Below are positions 1-10,328 of a DNA stretch of 53,224 nt, piece after piece; positions within the stretch are counted from its first letter, which is position 1; every line of letters starts with the position of its first letter. The position numbers were made by a program, and so were the translations under genes. The notes under the pieces were generated by a model. That model was not told the DNA's origin. It worked only from the letters and a program-made list of their open reading frames with translations, and did not search any database. Source of the stretch: Candidatus Altimarinota bacterium (lineage in GTDB: Bacteria > Patescibacteriota > Gracilibacteria > BD1-5 > UBA6164); contig JAUXPL010000048.1 of NCBI GenBank assembly GCA_030683605.1, positions 1-53,224 of the forward strand. Reading direction: 5' to 3'.

Positions 1-141
1 CTCACTAAAAAGTAAAGAAAAAAATAGTAAAAAGTTTAAAATAAACTTTTTACTATTTTTTAATACTTAATTTTAGCCTATATTAAGCATAAAACTTACT
101 ATTTTTTCTTTAGCTTTTTTCTCGTTGGAACGAAAAGAGCC
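1..141. repeat. Left copy of the terminal inverted repeat
   Basis: Bases 1-141 are the exact reverse complement of 53084-53224; identity breaks at base 142. The repeat holds a perfect 20-bp hairpin (arms 19-38 and 42-61, loop AAA) of the AAAAAATAGTAAAAAG type followed by T-runs, a second smaller stem (CTTAAT at 66-71 with ATTAAG at 82-87), and another copy of the TTACTATTTTTT motif near 97-108 that could pair with the outer A-rich strand. No ORF was seen in it. It could be a terminus, a dispersed inverted repeat at which assembly broke, or a long terminator-like repeat. Confidence 0.95.
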
Positions 142-207
142 ATAATTAGTTGATATTTTTAAAATAAGTATATAATAAATGTTGATTTTATTATTTTACA
201 TAAAAAA

Positions 208-1644
208 ATGGAGTATTTAAAGAAAACAAAGATTATTACTACTCTTTGACCTGCAACAGATTCTATAGAAAAAATAGAAGAATTATACAATAATGGTGCT
301 AATATTATAAGAATTAATTATTCACATTCAAATTATGATTATTTTTCAGAAATAATTAATAATGTGAAAAAATTAAACGAGCAATGAAAAACTAATTTAT
401 CGATATTGACAGATACTAAATGACCAGAAATTAGAACTAAATCTATAGATGAAAAAATAGTATTAGACAAATGAGATATTTTTATATTTACTACAATTTC
501 TAATGAAAATAATATTACAAATAATGATAATAAAAAAGTAATAGTTTGTGATTACGAATACATAGTATCAGATTTGGAAGTATGACATGTAATAGATATA
601 GATACTGGTTTATTAAAAGCATTAGTTATAGAAAAAAGGCCTTGAGAGCTAATATGCGAAGCTTTGAATGCTCATAAAATTGGATCAAAAAGACATGTTA
701 ATTTACCATGAATAAAAATTCATTTACCATGAATAACTGAATCTGATAAACAAGATTTAAAATTTGCAATTGATAAATGAACAGATTTTATTGCATTAAG
801 TTTCGTAAGAAATAAAAATAATATATTAGAATTAAGAGAATTTTTAAAAGAAATAGAAGCACCTGAAAATATTCAAATAATTTCAAAAATAGAGAATCAA
901 GAATCACTTGATAATTTGGATGAAATAATTGAAGAATCTGATGGTATAATGATAGCTAGATGAGATTTATGAGCTGAAGTACCATTTGAAACACTACCAA
1001 TTATTCAAAAACTTATTTGAGATAAATGTAAAGAAGCTGGAAAGTTTTTCATAGTTGCTACTCAAATGCTAGAATCGATGATAGATAATCCTATTCCTAC
1101 TAGGGCTGAAGTAACAGATATATTCAATGCAGTAATGCAAAAAGCAGATTGTACAATGTTATCATGAGAAACAGCAGCTTGAAAATACCCTATTGAAGCA
1201 GTTCAAGTAATGAGAAATGTTATAAATTATTCAGAATCTCAAATTATTCATAAACATAAACATTTTAAGAAAAATCTAGGTGAAAATGAGCACAAAAAAA
1301 TAATGATAAAAAATGCAATAATTACAGCTGAGAATTTGAATTCTAAAGCATTGATAATATTCACTAAATCAACTAGTAATGCAAAATTAACTGCTGCATT
1401 TAGACCTAATTTACCTGTGTATTCATTCACATATAGTGATAGTTTATCAAAAAAGACAAATGTACTATTCTGAATTCAGTCATTTGTAATAGAAGAAACT
1501 ACTAATAAAGAAGAATTGGAAAAAGCTATAGCAATTTTAAAAGAAAAATGATTATTAAATAAATGAGATGAAATAGTTACTGTTAACTGAATGTATATAG
1601 GAGAAGAAAGAGTTCCTAATATTCATGTTTTAAAAGTAAGTTAA
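208..1644 (+). CDS. pyk: Pyruvate kinase
   Basis: 478 residues, full length for the family. It converts phosphoenolpyruvate and ADP to pyruvate and ATP in the last step of glycolysis in the cytoplasm. The N-terminus reads KIITTLGPATDS, the TDTKGPEIRT substrate-site motif follows, then SKIENQ with the catalytic lysine, the metal-site block [32 protein letters not shown] and LSGETAAGKYP. About two thirds of the glycines are UGA codons, including those in GPEIR and RGDLGAE. The start chosen is the first ATG, eight residues before the conserved KI.TLGP block; no Shine-Dalgarno site lies upstream. It stands alone and ends in an intrinsic terminator. Confidence 0.97.
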
Positions 1645-1650
1645 ATTAAA

Positions 1651-1687
1651 AAAAGTCTAACAATTAAAATTGTTAGATTTTTTTTTG
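1651..1687 (+). terminator. Intrinsic terminator after pyk
   Basis: Stem TCTAACAAT / ATTGTTAGA with a 4-base loop, preceded by A-run and followed by nine T residues, 7 bases after the pyk stop. Confidence 0.85.
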
Positions 1688-1759
1688 AAATTAATTTGCA
1701 AATATAATTATTTTCTATATAATTCTGCACCTAAAACAAAAAACAAAATGGAGTATTAA

Positions 1760-2050
1760 ATGATAAAAAATGTAATTATTGAATCAAATCATCCTGGCAT
1801 ACCTTTTGCAGACTTACTAGAAGGATTAGAAATTCCTCTAGCAAATCCAATTTGCCCCATACAAAATCACAGATTTAACTGGGATGAAGAGAGTGGGAAA
1901 ACTCATAGAAACATAACAATTCATGTAAATACTAATGAATTACTAGAAGTAGTAAGAAAAAAATGTAAGAAAAAATATAAAAAAATAAAATCACATGACT
2001 TAGGTCAAACTTTGGTTCTGCAATCACATCATTGCAGACTCTCAAAGTAA
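1760..2050 (+). CDS. Small protein of unknown function, codon use unlike neighbours
   Basis: 96 residues, not recognised. It is one of very few genes here with a clear Shine-Dalgarno site: GGAG six bases before the ATG. It contains no UGA codon; its glycines use GGC, GGA, GGG and GGT, whereas neighbouring genes use UGA heavily and almost never GGC or GGG. The protein is basic towards the C-terminus (KKCKKKYKK) with two cysteines in the second half and a His-rich end (QSHHC). The GGAG overlaps a three-codon reading frame (ATG GAG TAT TAA) whose first ten bases match the start of pyk. It may be a recently acquired gene or a chance ORF; the defined terminator downstream favours a real transcript. 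Confidence 0.5.
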   Translation: MIKNVIIESNHPGIPFADLLEGLEIPLANPICPIQNHRFNWDEESGKTHRNITIHVNTNELLEVVRKKCKKKYKKIKSHDLGQTLVLQSHHCRLSK

Positions 2051-2060
2051 TGACAAAATT

Positions 2061-2094
2061 AAAAAAACTCGAAGTTTTATACTTTGAGTTTTTT
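2061..2094. terminator. Bidirectional terminator between the 96-residue ORF and the RND pump
   Basis: AAAAAACTCGAAGT / ACTTTGAGTTTTTT stem with one G-T pair, A-run on one side and T-run on the other, so it can work on both strands. The last codons and stop of the minus-strand RND gene lie inside it. Confidence 0.8.
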
Positions 2095-5000
2095 ATTAAC
2101 CTTTTTTCTTATTACAAATCAATAATATAATATTGGAATAACATATAAAGTCATAAAACTTCAAACCATTAATCAAAAAATTATAGTATATCATAATCAA
2201 GCCCAAAATTCATCTTGCATAGCTAATGGTAAAACTCAGAAAATTGTAGTCAAAGTAGTAACTATTATTGGTTGCAATCTAGTTTTTCAAGAAATGATAA
2301 TCATTTCTAAATAATTTATATTTAAATCATTATTTTTTTCTATATTAATTAATGACCTATTCATTTTATCAATTAATATTATAGCATCATTTACTACTAC
2401 TCAAGTAAGTGCGACAAATCAAATACCAAATGGCATACTATAAGGGTTTCAAGTTAAATATAATCATACATTTACTCATAACAATGCTAATACAATAGAA
2501 TACAGAATAATGATTGGTTGTTTAAATGAATTAAACTGTAATACTAATATTGAAAATATCAAGAAAATAGAAATAAATAAAGATATAAAAGTAGAAATTA
2601 TTAAATCCATATTTTCCTGTGATTCTCATGATTTAACAAAATATATTCAATCTGGAAAATTATATTGTAAAGCAAACTTATCTAAAAGTGGCTGAATATC
2701 AGTAGGTAAAAATCATTTTTCAACCTCTGATCACACTGAAATTACAATATTTCACTTTTCTCTTGTTATTAAATCTACAGATTTTTTAAATTCATATTTA
2801 ACGAAATCTCATACCCTAATATTTCAAACCTTTGTGTTGATAATTAAATTTTCAATATTTTCTGGTGTCAATGAATCTTGGAAATCCTTCAACAAAACTA
2901 CTATTTCGTTATCTTCATATTCACTTTTAATACTTCATGACTTAATTCAATTTGTATAAAAATATAATTCTGATATTATATCATTTTGATTTAATCAAAT
3001 ATTAGAAAGTTTATCATTATTGAATGTAAAAACAAATTGTCAAGGAGAGTCACTTGAAGTAGAAATTACATTTTTAGTTCATTTTAATGATTTTAAATAG
3101 TCTTCAAAATCATCAGAAACTTTTTTTAAAGTATCAAATTTACTAGCTGAATCTGATACTAATTTAATTCATATTGCACTTCAAGTTGGAGGTCATCATT
3201 TTTGTGCTGAAACTGAAACATCAAGTCATTGTGACTTTAATATTGATAATTTTTCATTTATTAATTCCTCTACTTCAAAAATGTTTTTTAATCAATTTTC
3301 ACTTCTATATTTCTTATCTAATAAATCTATATATACTCCTATATTATTTTTTGAAACTGTAGTATAATAGACTTTTACTTCTTCAACTTTACTTAATGAC
3401 TGATCAATATAAGTCAAATATTTAGACATATATTCTTCATTTAATCAAGTTTTTCAATCAACAGAAATATTTAATACTCAATTATCAGATGATGGAAATA
3501 AAACAAATCAAATTTTTGGTGAAAGAAAAATAAAACTTAAAATCAATAATCAAATAGGTGCAAAAACAAAAATATATTTAAACACACTACTAGATAAAAT
3601 TAAAGCAAGACTTTTTTCATAAAATATACTTAATTTTTCTAATAATTTTTCTCTAAATGTGTATACCTCTCTATTTCTAGAAATTTTATTCAACCTATCA
3701 ATTTCTAATAATTCCCTATCAGAATCTCTTAAGTTTTTCTCTACTCTTAAATCTATATGATAATCTTTCTTTGATTTAGTTAATACCAAAAATAATGCAG
3801 AACTTAAAGTAAGTGATAAAACTAAAGCAGCTAATAATGTAGAAAATACAGTTATAGGAATAAATGATAAAAATTTTCATATTACTCACGGCAAAAACAT
3901 TAGAGGTAAAAATGCACATAATGTTGTCAAAGTTCAGCTTATAAGTGGAGATTTAAAATCTCTTACAGCTATTAATATTGAATTCCTTCTTGAATATCAA
4001 AGCTTCATTTTCTCACTAGCTCATTCTATAATTACAATTACAGTATCTATAGCTATTCATAAAGTTAAAACCAATGAAAAATTAGTTAAAAAATTCAAAG
4101 ATAATCACAAAAAGTTTAATACTATAAATGTTATTAAAAATGATAATGGAATAAGGATTATAGCTATTATTCATTCTCTGAGTCAAACAAAGAAAATAAT
4201 AGTTAAAAAAACTAAAATAACAGTTGAAATAGCTGTATTTGATAATTTTTCATAATCTTCCAAAATATTAACTCCCATATCTTTTGAATATGAAACTTTT
4301 AATCATTCAAATAATGAATTATTATTTATAATTTTTTCAAGCTCAGTCTTGGAATCTTTTGAGGCTTTAAATATACTAAGTCATTTAGATTTATTAAAAG
4401 ATAATGATATATAATTAAGTGTATTTTTGTTAAATCCTCAAATTTTTCTAATTTCTTTAGATGGATATTCAAAGCTAAAATCTGCAATATCTGATAATTT
4501 TACTTGAGTTATTCAATTATCTCTAATTGTTATATTCTTCAATTCATTTATATCTGACAATTCTCATTCAAATCTAAAATCATAATTTAATTCTCAAACA
4601 GAAAAATTTCATATTGGTGTATCTTTATTGTTTATCTTTATTAATGTTGATATATTATTAATAGATAATCATAATAATTCTATCTTTGATTTATCTAAAA
4701 GCACTTTTATTTGATAATCATCTTGTCAAGATGATTTTGATCACATCCTCATATCTCAAGCAGATCAAATATCTATATTAGATATTCCATATTTTCATTC
4801 TAATTTATTTTTTAATAAAATAGCTTTTTGTGTTAATGTAAAACTATCAAATTCTTTATTATCTCAATAAAGCAAAACTTCATACATCAATGAGCTATTT
4901 GTACTAATCTCAGTAACATTAGGCTCTTTAGCATCTGAAGGAAGAGTTAAATTATCTACCTTATCCTTTATGTCTGTCAATAATATCCTAGTATCTACTC

Positions 5001-5313
5001 ATGTATCAAGTTCTACTGTAATACTAGTAAATCAAACAGAAGAAGCAGAACTTATTTTTTTAATTCATTCTATATCCTTAATTTCTGTCTCTATTTTTTG
5101 AGTAATTAAATTATCCATATCAATAGGATTTACTCAAGGATATGAGACTGAAATATTTATTATTCCAAACTTAACATCAGGAGAAGATTCTTTTGGAATT
5201 GAATATACAGAAAAAATTCATGCAAACAATATCAAAAAAATCAATAAAAAACTTACTCTTATATTATTTACCCAAAAACCAAAAAATCATTTATCTAAAT
5301 TATTTTTTAACAT
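2077..5313 (-). CDS. RND-family efflux transporter (AcrB/HAE1-like)
   Basis: 1078 residues, normal for an RND pump. It is expected to be a proton-driven exporter in the cytoplasmic membrane. The N-terminal membrane segment is followed by the first extracytoplasmic loop with IPKESSPDV and ISVSYPGVNPIDMDN, typical of HAE1 pumps. TM4 reads GIAIDTVIVIIEGASE: where AcrB has a proton-relay Asp pair, only one Asp (D423) is present. The C-terminus (FGLMVGSFMTLYVIPILYY) matches the family end. Two bases of ATT separate its ATG from the stop of the adaptor gene, so the two are translationally linked. The stop lies within the shared terminator hairpin. Substrate unknown; a lipid, peptide or envelope precursor is as likely as a drug in a monoderm cell. 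Confidence 0.93.
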
Positions 5314-5316
5314 ATT

Positions 5317-7230
5317 TTAATTATCAACTTTTAAATCATATTTAGTATCATCAAAATTATCAACATTATTAATAATTATATTGGTATTTGGCTCTATTAA
5401 ATCCAAAATTTCAACATTATTTCAATAAATTTTTCAAATTCTAATATTTTTTTTAATAATTTTTCAATCATCGTAAATATTAATTAATCAATTTTTATTA
5501 TTATCTACTTTTATTATATTTATTGGTAATAATTTACTTCATATTGTAAATGGTATTTTTATATTAACAATATCTCAAACAAAATTCACTCACTCAGGAA
5601 AAGAAATTACAGATATATATTTTAAATTAGTGTCAGCCATATTAGATATAGAATAAATTGTTCAAGTATAAGTTTTATTTTCATAATCTATGTAAGCTAT
5701 ACTTCAATTTTTAATATAATTCAATTCATCTTTACTAAATCATATAATAACTTCATTTCTGTTATTATTTAACAAACTGAATAATTCTCTTCAAATTGAT
5801 ACTTCTTGTCATTCATCAATATGAATCTTTGAAATAGTTCAATTTATTGGTGATTTTATTACTAATTTTTCAATACTATCATATGCTTGTATATATGATA
5901 ATTCTGCATCTCTTATTGAATTTTCTAAATTTTTTAGTGATATTTCTTTATTTTTTTCAGCATTATCCAAATTATTAATAGCTGTCTTTAAATCAATATT
6001 CAATCAATTTAATGTTTCATCATAATTTAATAGTATTTTATTGTATCAAACTTGAGAATTCAATTCATTTGACTCAATTGATTTCAATAATATTTCCTTA
6101 TCTTTTTTTAATAAATCTATTTGCTTAGTTATTGATTCATAATTTAATTTATAATTTTTAAAAAAAGAATTAATATTATTTTTAAAAGAAATAATAGAAC
6201 TAGAATTTCAAGTATAATTAGATTGATATATATTTATACTATTAATATAATTATTTATATCTGATTGTGACAAATTTCATACACTTATTATTGAATTATT
6301 TACAGTTTCTTCCAAAGAAGATAATAGCAAATTAATTTTATTATATCAATCTAATATTATTAAAACATTATTTTTTATACTATTTTCATCCAAATTATCA
6401 AAATTAATTTTATCTAATTGATTAATTTTATAATTTAATAATGAATTAAAATTAGTTTCAGATTCTAATTTTTTTGTTATATTTTTAGCTCATAGATAAT
6501 TCTCAAATAAATCATTTTTATCTCTATTAGCAATGGTAACTCATAATATTTTATCAGAAAATTCAATTACATCATTCAAATATAAATTTAATGTAGAATA
6601 ATCTTTTTTTATTGATAAATTAAATCAATTAATTGTCTCATTATCAGCTATTTTTTTATTATCCAAATCTAATTCTTGTTTATTAATTGAATTATCTATT
6701 TTTTCAATCTCTAAAGAAGATTTAGTATCAGAATTTATAATATTAGTATTTTGTAACTCATTTTGTGCTTTTTTTAAATTTTCAGAATAATCTTTTTTAA
6801 AACTTTCTATTTTTAAATCTAATTTTTCTACAGCTATTTGAGAATCAAAAATTTGTTTATCCAAGCTTATTTTTGTAGATTCATAACTATTTTTAGCTTT
6901 ATCTAAAGAATTCTTACTCTTTTCAAGTACAAGATTATAATTAGATATATTATCATCTATTATTGCAATAGTGTCATTTATTTTTACCTGACTTCATTCT
7001 TTTACGTATATTTTTTTTATTCTTCATGATACTTGAGAACTAACTTTTATATCTTGAGAAGATCATAATTTACCAGTTTTTTCTAATAACAATGATCATG
7101 TAAAATCATTTATATTTTTAGTTTTAATTATATAATCTTGTTTTTTTAAATTATCAAGAATATTATCTTCTTTAGAACAAGATGATAAAAAAATAAACAA
7201 TAAAACTATTAAAGATAAAATTTTTTTCAT
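5317..7230 (-). CDS. Lipoprotein membrane-fusion (adaptor) protein of the RND pump
   Basis: 637 residues, well above the 350-450 usual for HlyD/AcrA adaptors. The N-terminus is a lipoprotein signal: MKKILS, a hydrophobic stretch, then lipobox LSSC at residues 16-19, so the mature protein should be anchored to the membrane by a lipidated Cys. The first half of the lipoyl-like domain (IKKIYVKEGSQVKINDT) lies near residues 70-100 and the second half (IKSPINGTISKIHIDEGQEVSIG) near 470. Between them is about 350 residues of Lys/Glu/Asn/Leu-rich coiled coil. C-terminal beta-barrel regions follow. It is second in an abrB-adaptor-pump operon. No TolC-like outer membrane partner is present in the window. 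Confidence 0.9.
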
Positions 7231-7251
7231 TTTAAATAATGTTAATAAATA

Positions 7252-7443
7252 TTAATTTTTTTCAGATTCAATATATTTCATAATTTCTCACATATCTTCA
7301 TTTTTTACAAGTCAAATATATTTATCATCTTTTAACATAATAGCCAAAGTACTACCGCTTGAAAGTCATATTTTTTCCCTCAAATCTTTTGGAATAACTA
7401 TTTGTCATTTTGGTCAAACAGTTACTATTCAAAATAGTTTCAT
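7252..7443 (-). CDS. AbrB/SpoVT-type DNA-binding regulator
   Basis: 63 residues. The fold signature is clear: IVTVGPKGQIVIPKDLREKIGLSSGSTLAI, the swapped-hairpin DNA-binding domain of AbrB, MazE and SpoVT proteins. It leads the operon with the adaptor (21 bases downstream) and RND pump, so it probably senses or sets expression of that export system and may repress itself. No toxin gene is adjacent, which argues against an antitoxin role. Two tandem AGTAAGAAA repeats (7474-7491) lie in its leader, about 30 bases before the start, and a TTTGA-TAAG-TCAAA palindrome overlaps its promoter; both are candidate operators. Confidence 0.9.
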
Positions 7444-7473
7444 ATTACATTTTATTTTATTCACAGTTTTAAT

Positions 7474-7491
7474 AGTAAGAAAAGTAAGAAA
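7474..7491. repeat. Two tandem AGTAAGAAA repeats in the abrB leader
   Basis: Two perfect 9-bp direct repeats, followed by a partial third (AGT). They lie between the abrB promoter and its start codon, a position suited to operator sites or to a translation-control element. Confidence 0.7.
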
Positions 7492-7500
7492 AGTTATACT

Positions 7501-7548
7501 AATAATATTTAATTAATTTGATAAGTCAAAACAATATTATAATATAAT
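7501..7548. promoter_or_regulatory. Divergent promoter region of abrB-efflux operon and elp3
   Basis: On the minus strand TTGACT (7529-7524), a 16-base spacer and TATTAT (7507-7502) form a good sigma-70-like promoter for abrB. On the plus strand TTGATA (7518-7523) lies 14 or 19 bases before two overlapping TATAAT hexamers (7538-7548) for elp3. The palindrome TTTGA-TAAG-TCAAA (7517-7530) covers both -35 elements, so one bound protein could repress both directions. The regulator is not known; AbrB from the next gene is the obvious candidate. Confidence 0.55.
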
Positions 7549-7606
7549 ATTTGAAAAAATCACTATTATACTTATAATCAAAAAAACTTTAAACATAATA
7601 AAAAAT

Positions 7607-9316
7607 ATGGCTAATATAACAAATATAGATAACAAAATAGAAATACTCGATGAACTTTTAAAAGTTTGAGTAAAAGCAAGTTTAGAAAATTGAGAAAAAT
7701 TCACAAAAGATGCATTTCATAAGCTAAAAAATGAAATATATAAAAAATTTAAAATTGCTAAACCTTTTCAAAGTATAGAATTAATAGAGAGATATAATGA
7801 ATTAATCGCAGATTGAACTCTTGAAGAAGATTTATTTTTCAAAAAAATTCTTAGGAAAAGATGAGTTAGAAGTCTTAGTTGAGTTACTGTTATTTCACTT
7901 TTAACTAAATTTTTTGGTTGTCCTTGAAAATGTATATATTGTCCTACTTTCGAATGATTACCTAAATCATATATACCAAACGAACCTGCTGTTCAAAGAG
8001 CAGTAATGAATGATTTCGACCCTATTATGCAAATACATAATAGACTTAGAGCACTAGAAATAACATGACATAAAATAGAAAAAAATGATATAAGAATAAT
8101 AGGTTGAACTTGGTCTGTATATCCTTTGGAATACCAAAAAATGTTTATTAAAGCTATATATGATGCTTTTAATACTTACGATGATATGAAGGTTTATTTA
8201 GAAAAAACAGATTTATCAAATGATAAATTTGCTACTTTCAAATTAAAACAATGATACAAAGAAAAATTATCTAATAGTTTAGAGGAAGCAAAAAAATTAA
8301 ACGAAACATCTAGATTAAGAGTTATATGAATAGCAATTGAAACAAGACCAGACTGGGTAAATCCAGAGGAAATAGCTAGACTTAGATATTACTGAGTAAC
8401 TAGAGTAGAAATATGATATCAAACTACCATAGATGAAATAAATAAACTAAATAAAAGATGACATGGTAATAAAGAATCTATAGAAGCAACAAGAATGCTA
8501 AAAGATGCTTGATTCAAAGTAGTTGCTCATATGATGCCAAATCTACTTGGATCAACACCTGACTTAGATATTAAATCATTAAATGAAGTATTTGAAAATC
8601 CAGATTTCAGACCAGATGAGTTAAAAATATATCCTATGATGGTTACGGATAAAAGTGAATTAACAGAAGTATGGAAAAAATGATGATTTAAAGCATATGA
8701 TGATGAAACACTTATAGAATTGACTGCAACTCTTCAAATGATGATACCAGAATATGTAAGACTTAATAGAACATATAGAGATATACCTGCAAGTGAAATA
8801 TTAGAATGATCAATAATTGCAAATCTTAGACAAATTGTAGAAAAAAGAATTAAACAAAAATGAATTAAATTATTAGATACTAGATATAGAGAAATAAAAG
8901 ATTGAAAAAATGATCCTAAAAAAGCAGTTTTACACAAATATGAGTATGAGGCTTCTTGAGGAAAAGAATATTTTATGACTTTTGAAGATCCAGCAGATAG
9001 AACAATATTTTCACTAATAAGACTTAGATTACCTGGTATTGATAAAGAAATATTAAAAGTACTTCCAGAACTAGATTGATGTGCTATAATTAGAGAAATT
9101 CATACATTTTGAGATCAATTAAGTGTAAACGAAAAAGGATCTACTTTTTGACAACATATAGGATTCTGAAAAAAATTGATAGAAGAATCTGAAAGAATAG
9201 CAATTCAAAATTGATACAAAAAAATGGCAGTAATAGCATGAGTTTGAGTAAGGCAATATTATGAAAAAAGATGATATAATTTGGAGTGAGAATATATGGT
9301 AAAAAATTTGAAATAA
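7607..9316 (+). CDS. elp3: Elp3-type tRNA uridine-34 acetyltransferase (radical SAM + GNAT)
   Basis: 569 residues, full length for single-subunit bacterial/archaeal Elp3. The radical SAM cluster motif is CPGKCIYC (C105, C109, C112). Downstream blocks typical of Elp3 are IIGGTWSVYP, IAIETRPDWVNPEEI, RVEIGYQTT, AHMMPNLLGSTP and RDIPASEILEGSIIANLRQ. The C-terminal GNAT domain has QHIGFGKKLIEESERIA and VGVRQYYEKRGY for acetyl-CoA binding. The enzyme builds the carboxymethyl group at C5 of wobble uridine 34 in tRNA. Elp3 is patchy in bacteria. In a code-25 cell it could modify the UCA-anticodon tRNA-Gly that reads UGA (inference). The EAL gene follows after 44 bases. Confidence 0.95.
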
Positions 9317-9360
9317 ATACATAGTTAATAATATAAAAATTAAAAATAACCAAAATAATA

Positions 9361-10233
9361 ATGAAATTAAATGATGAATACGAATTCAATTTATTTAACT
9401 TGAATAATGATAATACTTATTATTTAGACAAAGATATTTGTTACAAAAGAAGAGTTGATCGAATTATTAATCCTAGTTACTGTGAAAACTGTTTTTTAAG
9501 AGAAAATATATGGGTTGACAGATTATTAAAGCAAGAAGAATTATTTATTCCATATTATCAATGAATCAGAAATAATGAATCATGAATAATTGATAAATTT
9601 GAAGCATTAGTAAGATTTATAGATTGAAAAAGAATAATATTACCTAATAATTTTATAGATATTGCGAAAAAAAATAATCTATTATTAAACTTGTCTATTA
9701 ATATGATAAATAATGTATTGAAAGAAATGACAATGCATAAAAATGACATATCACTTAATTTAGAATGAGAAATTTCAAACATTGAAGTAATAAATTTAAT
9801 ATTTAGTTATTTGGATAGATATAATATTAATCCAAATAGATTAACTATAGAAGTATTAGAAACAATTGATTTTGATTCTGCTTCAGAACAATATAAAAAT
9901 ATGATTACTAACATAAAAAGACTGAAAGAAAATGGAATAAAAATTTCATTAGATGATTATTGATCTTGATATTCTAATATTTTGAGAGTAATAGATATTA
10001 TGCCAGATATAGTAAAAATTGATTGAAATTTAATAAAAAACATAGATTTAAATAATAATTTATGAAATCTAGTTGATGTTACTACATTGGTTTATTTTAT
10101 GCACAAATCATGAAAAAAAGTTATAGCAGAACATATAGAAAATCAAAATATTCAAAATAAATTATTAGAATTAAATGTAGACTATTCACAATGATTTTTG
10201 TATAGTAAACCTAGCAGGGATATAATTAAGTAA
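9361..10233 (+). CDS. EAL-domain cyclic-di-GMP phosphodiesterase with N-terminal Cys cluster
   Basis: 290 residues. It is predicted to hydrolyse the second messenger c-di-GMP. The EAL domain looks catalytically complete: E81-A-L, the Asn of ISLNLEGE, the Glu of TIEVLET, the D198-D199 pair of LDDYGSGYSN, K219 and D221 of VKIDGN, E257 and E260 of AEHIEN, and Q277 of SQGFLYSKP. The N-terminal 65 residues hold C27-X13-C41-X2-C44, which could bind zinc or act as a redox switch; I do not recognise that domain. No GGDEF cyclase is in the window. It probably shares a transcript with elp3 and is closed by a strong terminator. Confidence 0.92.
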
Positions 10234-10239
10234 AAAATA

Positions 10240-10275
10240 AAAAGTGAAAATATAATTTTATATTTTCACTTTTTT
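10240..10275 (+). terminator. Intrinsic terminator after the EAL gene
   Basis: Perfect 15-bp stem AAAAGTGAAAATATA / TATATTTTCACTTTT with loop ATTT and trailing T-run. Confidence 0.9.
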
Positions 10276-10328
10276 GTATAATATATATTAGAATATAATT
10301 TAATTACTTAAGAAAACTATAAAGAAAA

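Noticed and set aside
7474-7491. CRISPR-like repeats
   Set aside because: Only two contiguous 9-bp units with no spacers and no cas genes.
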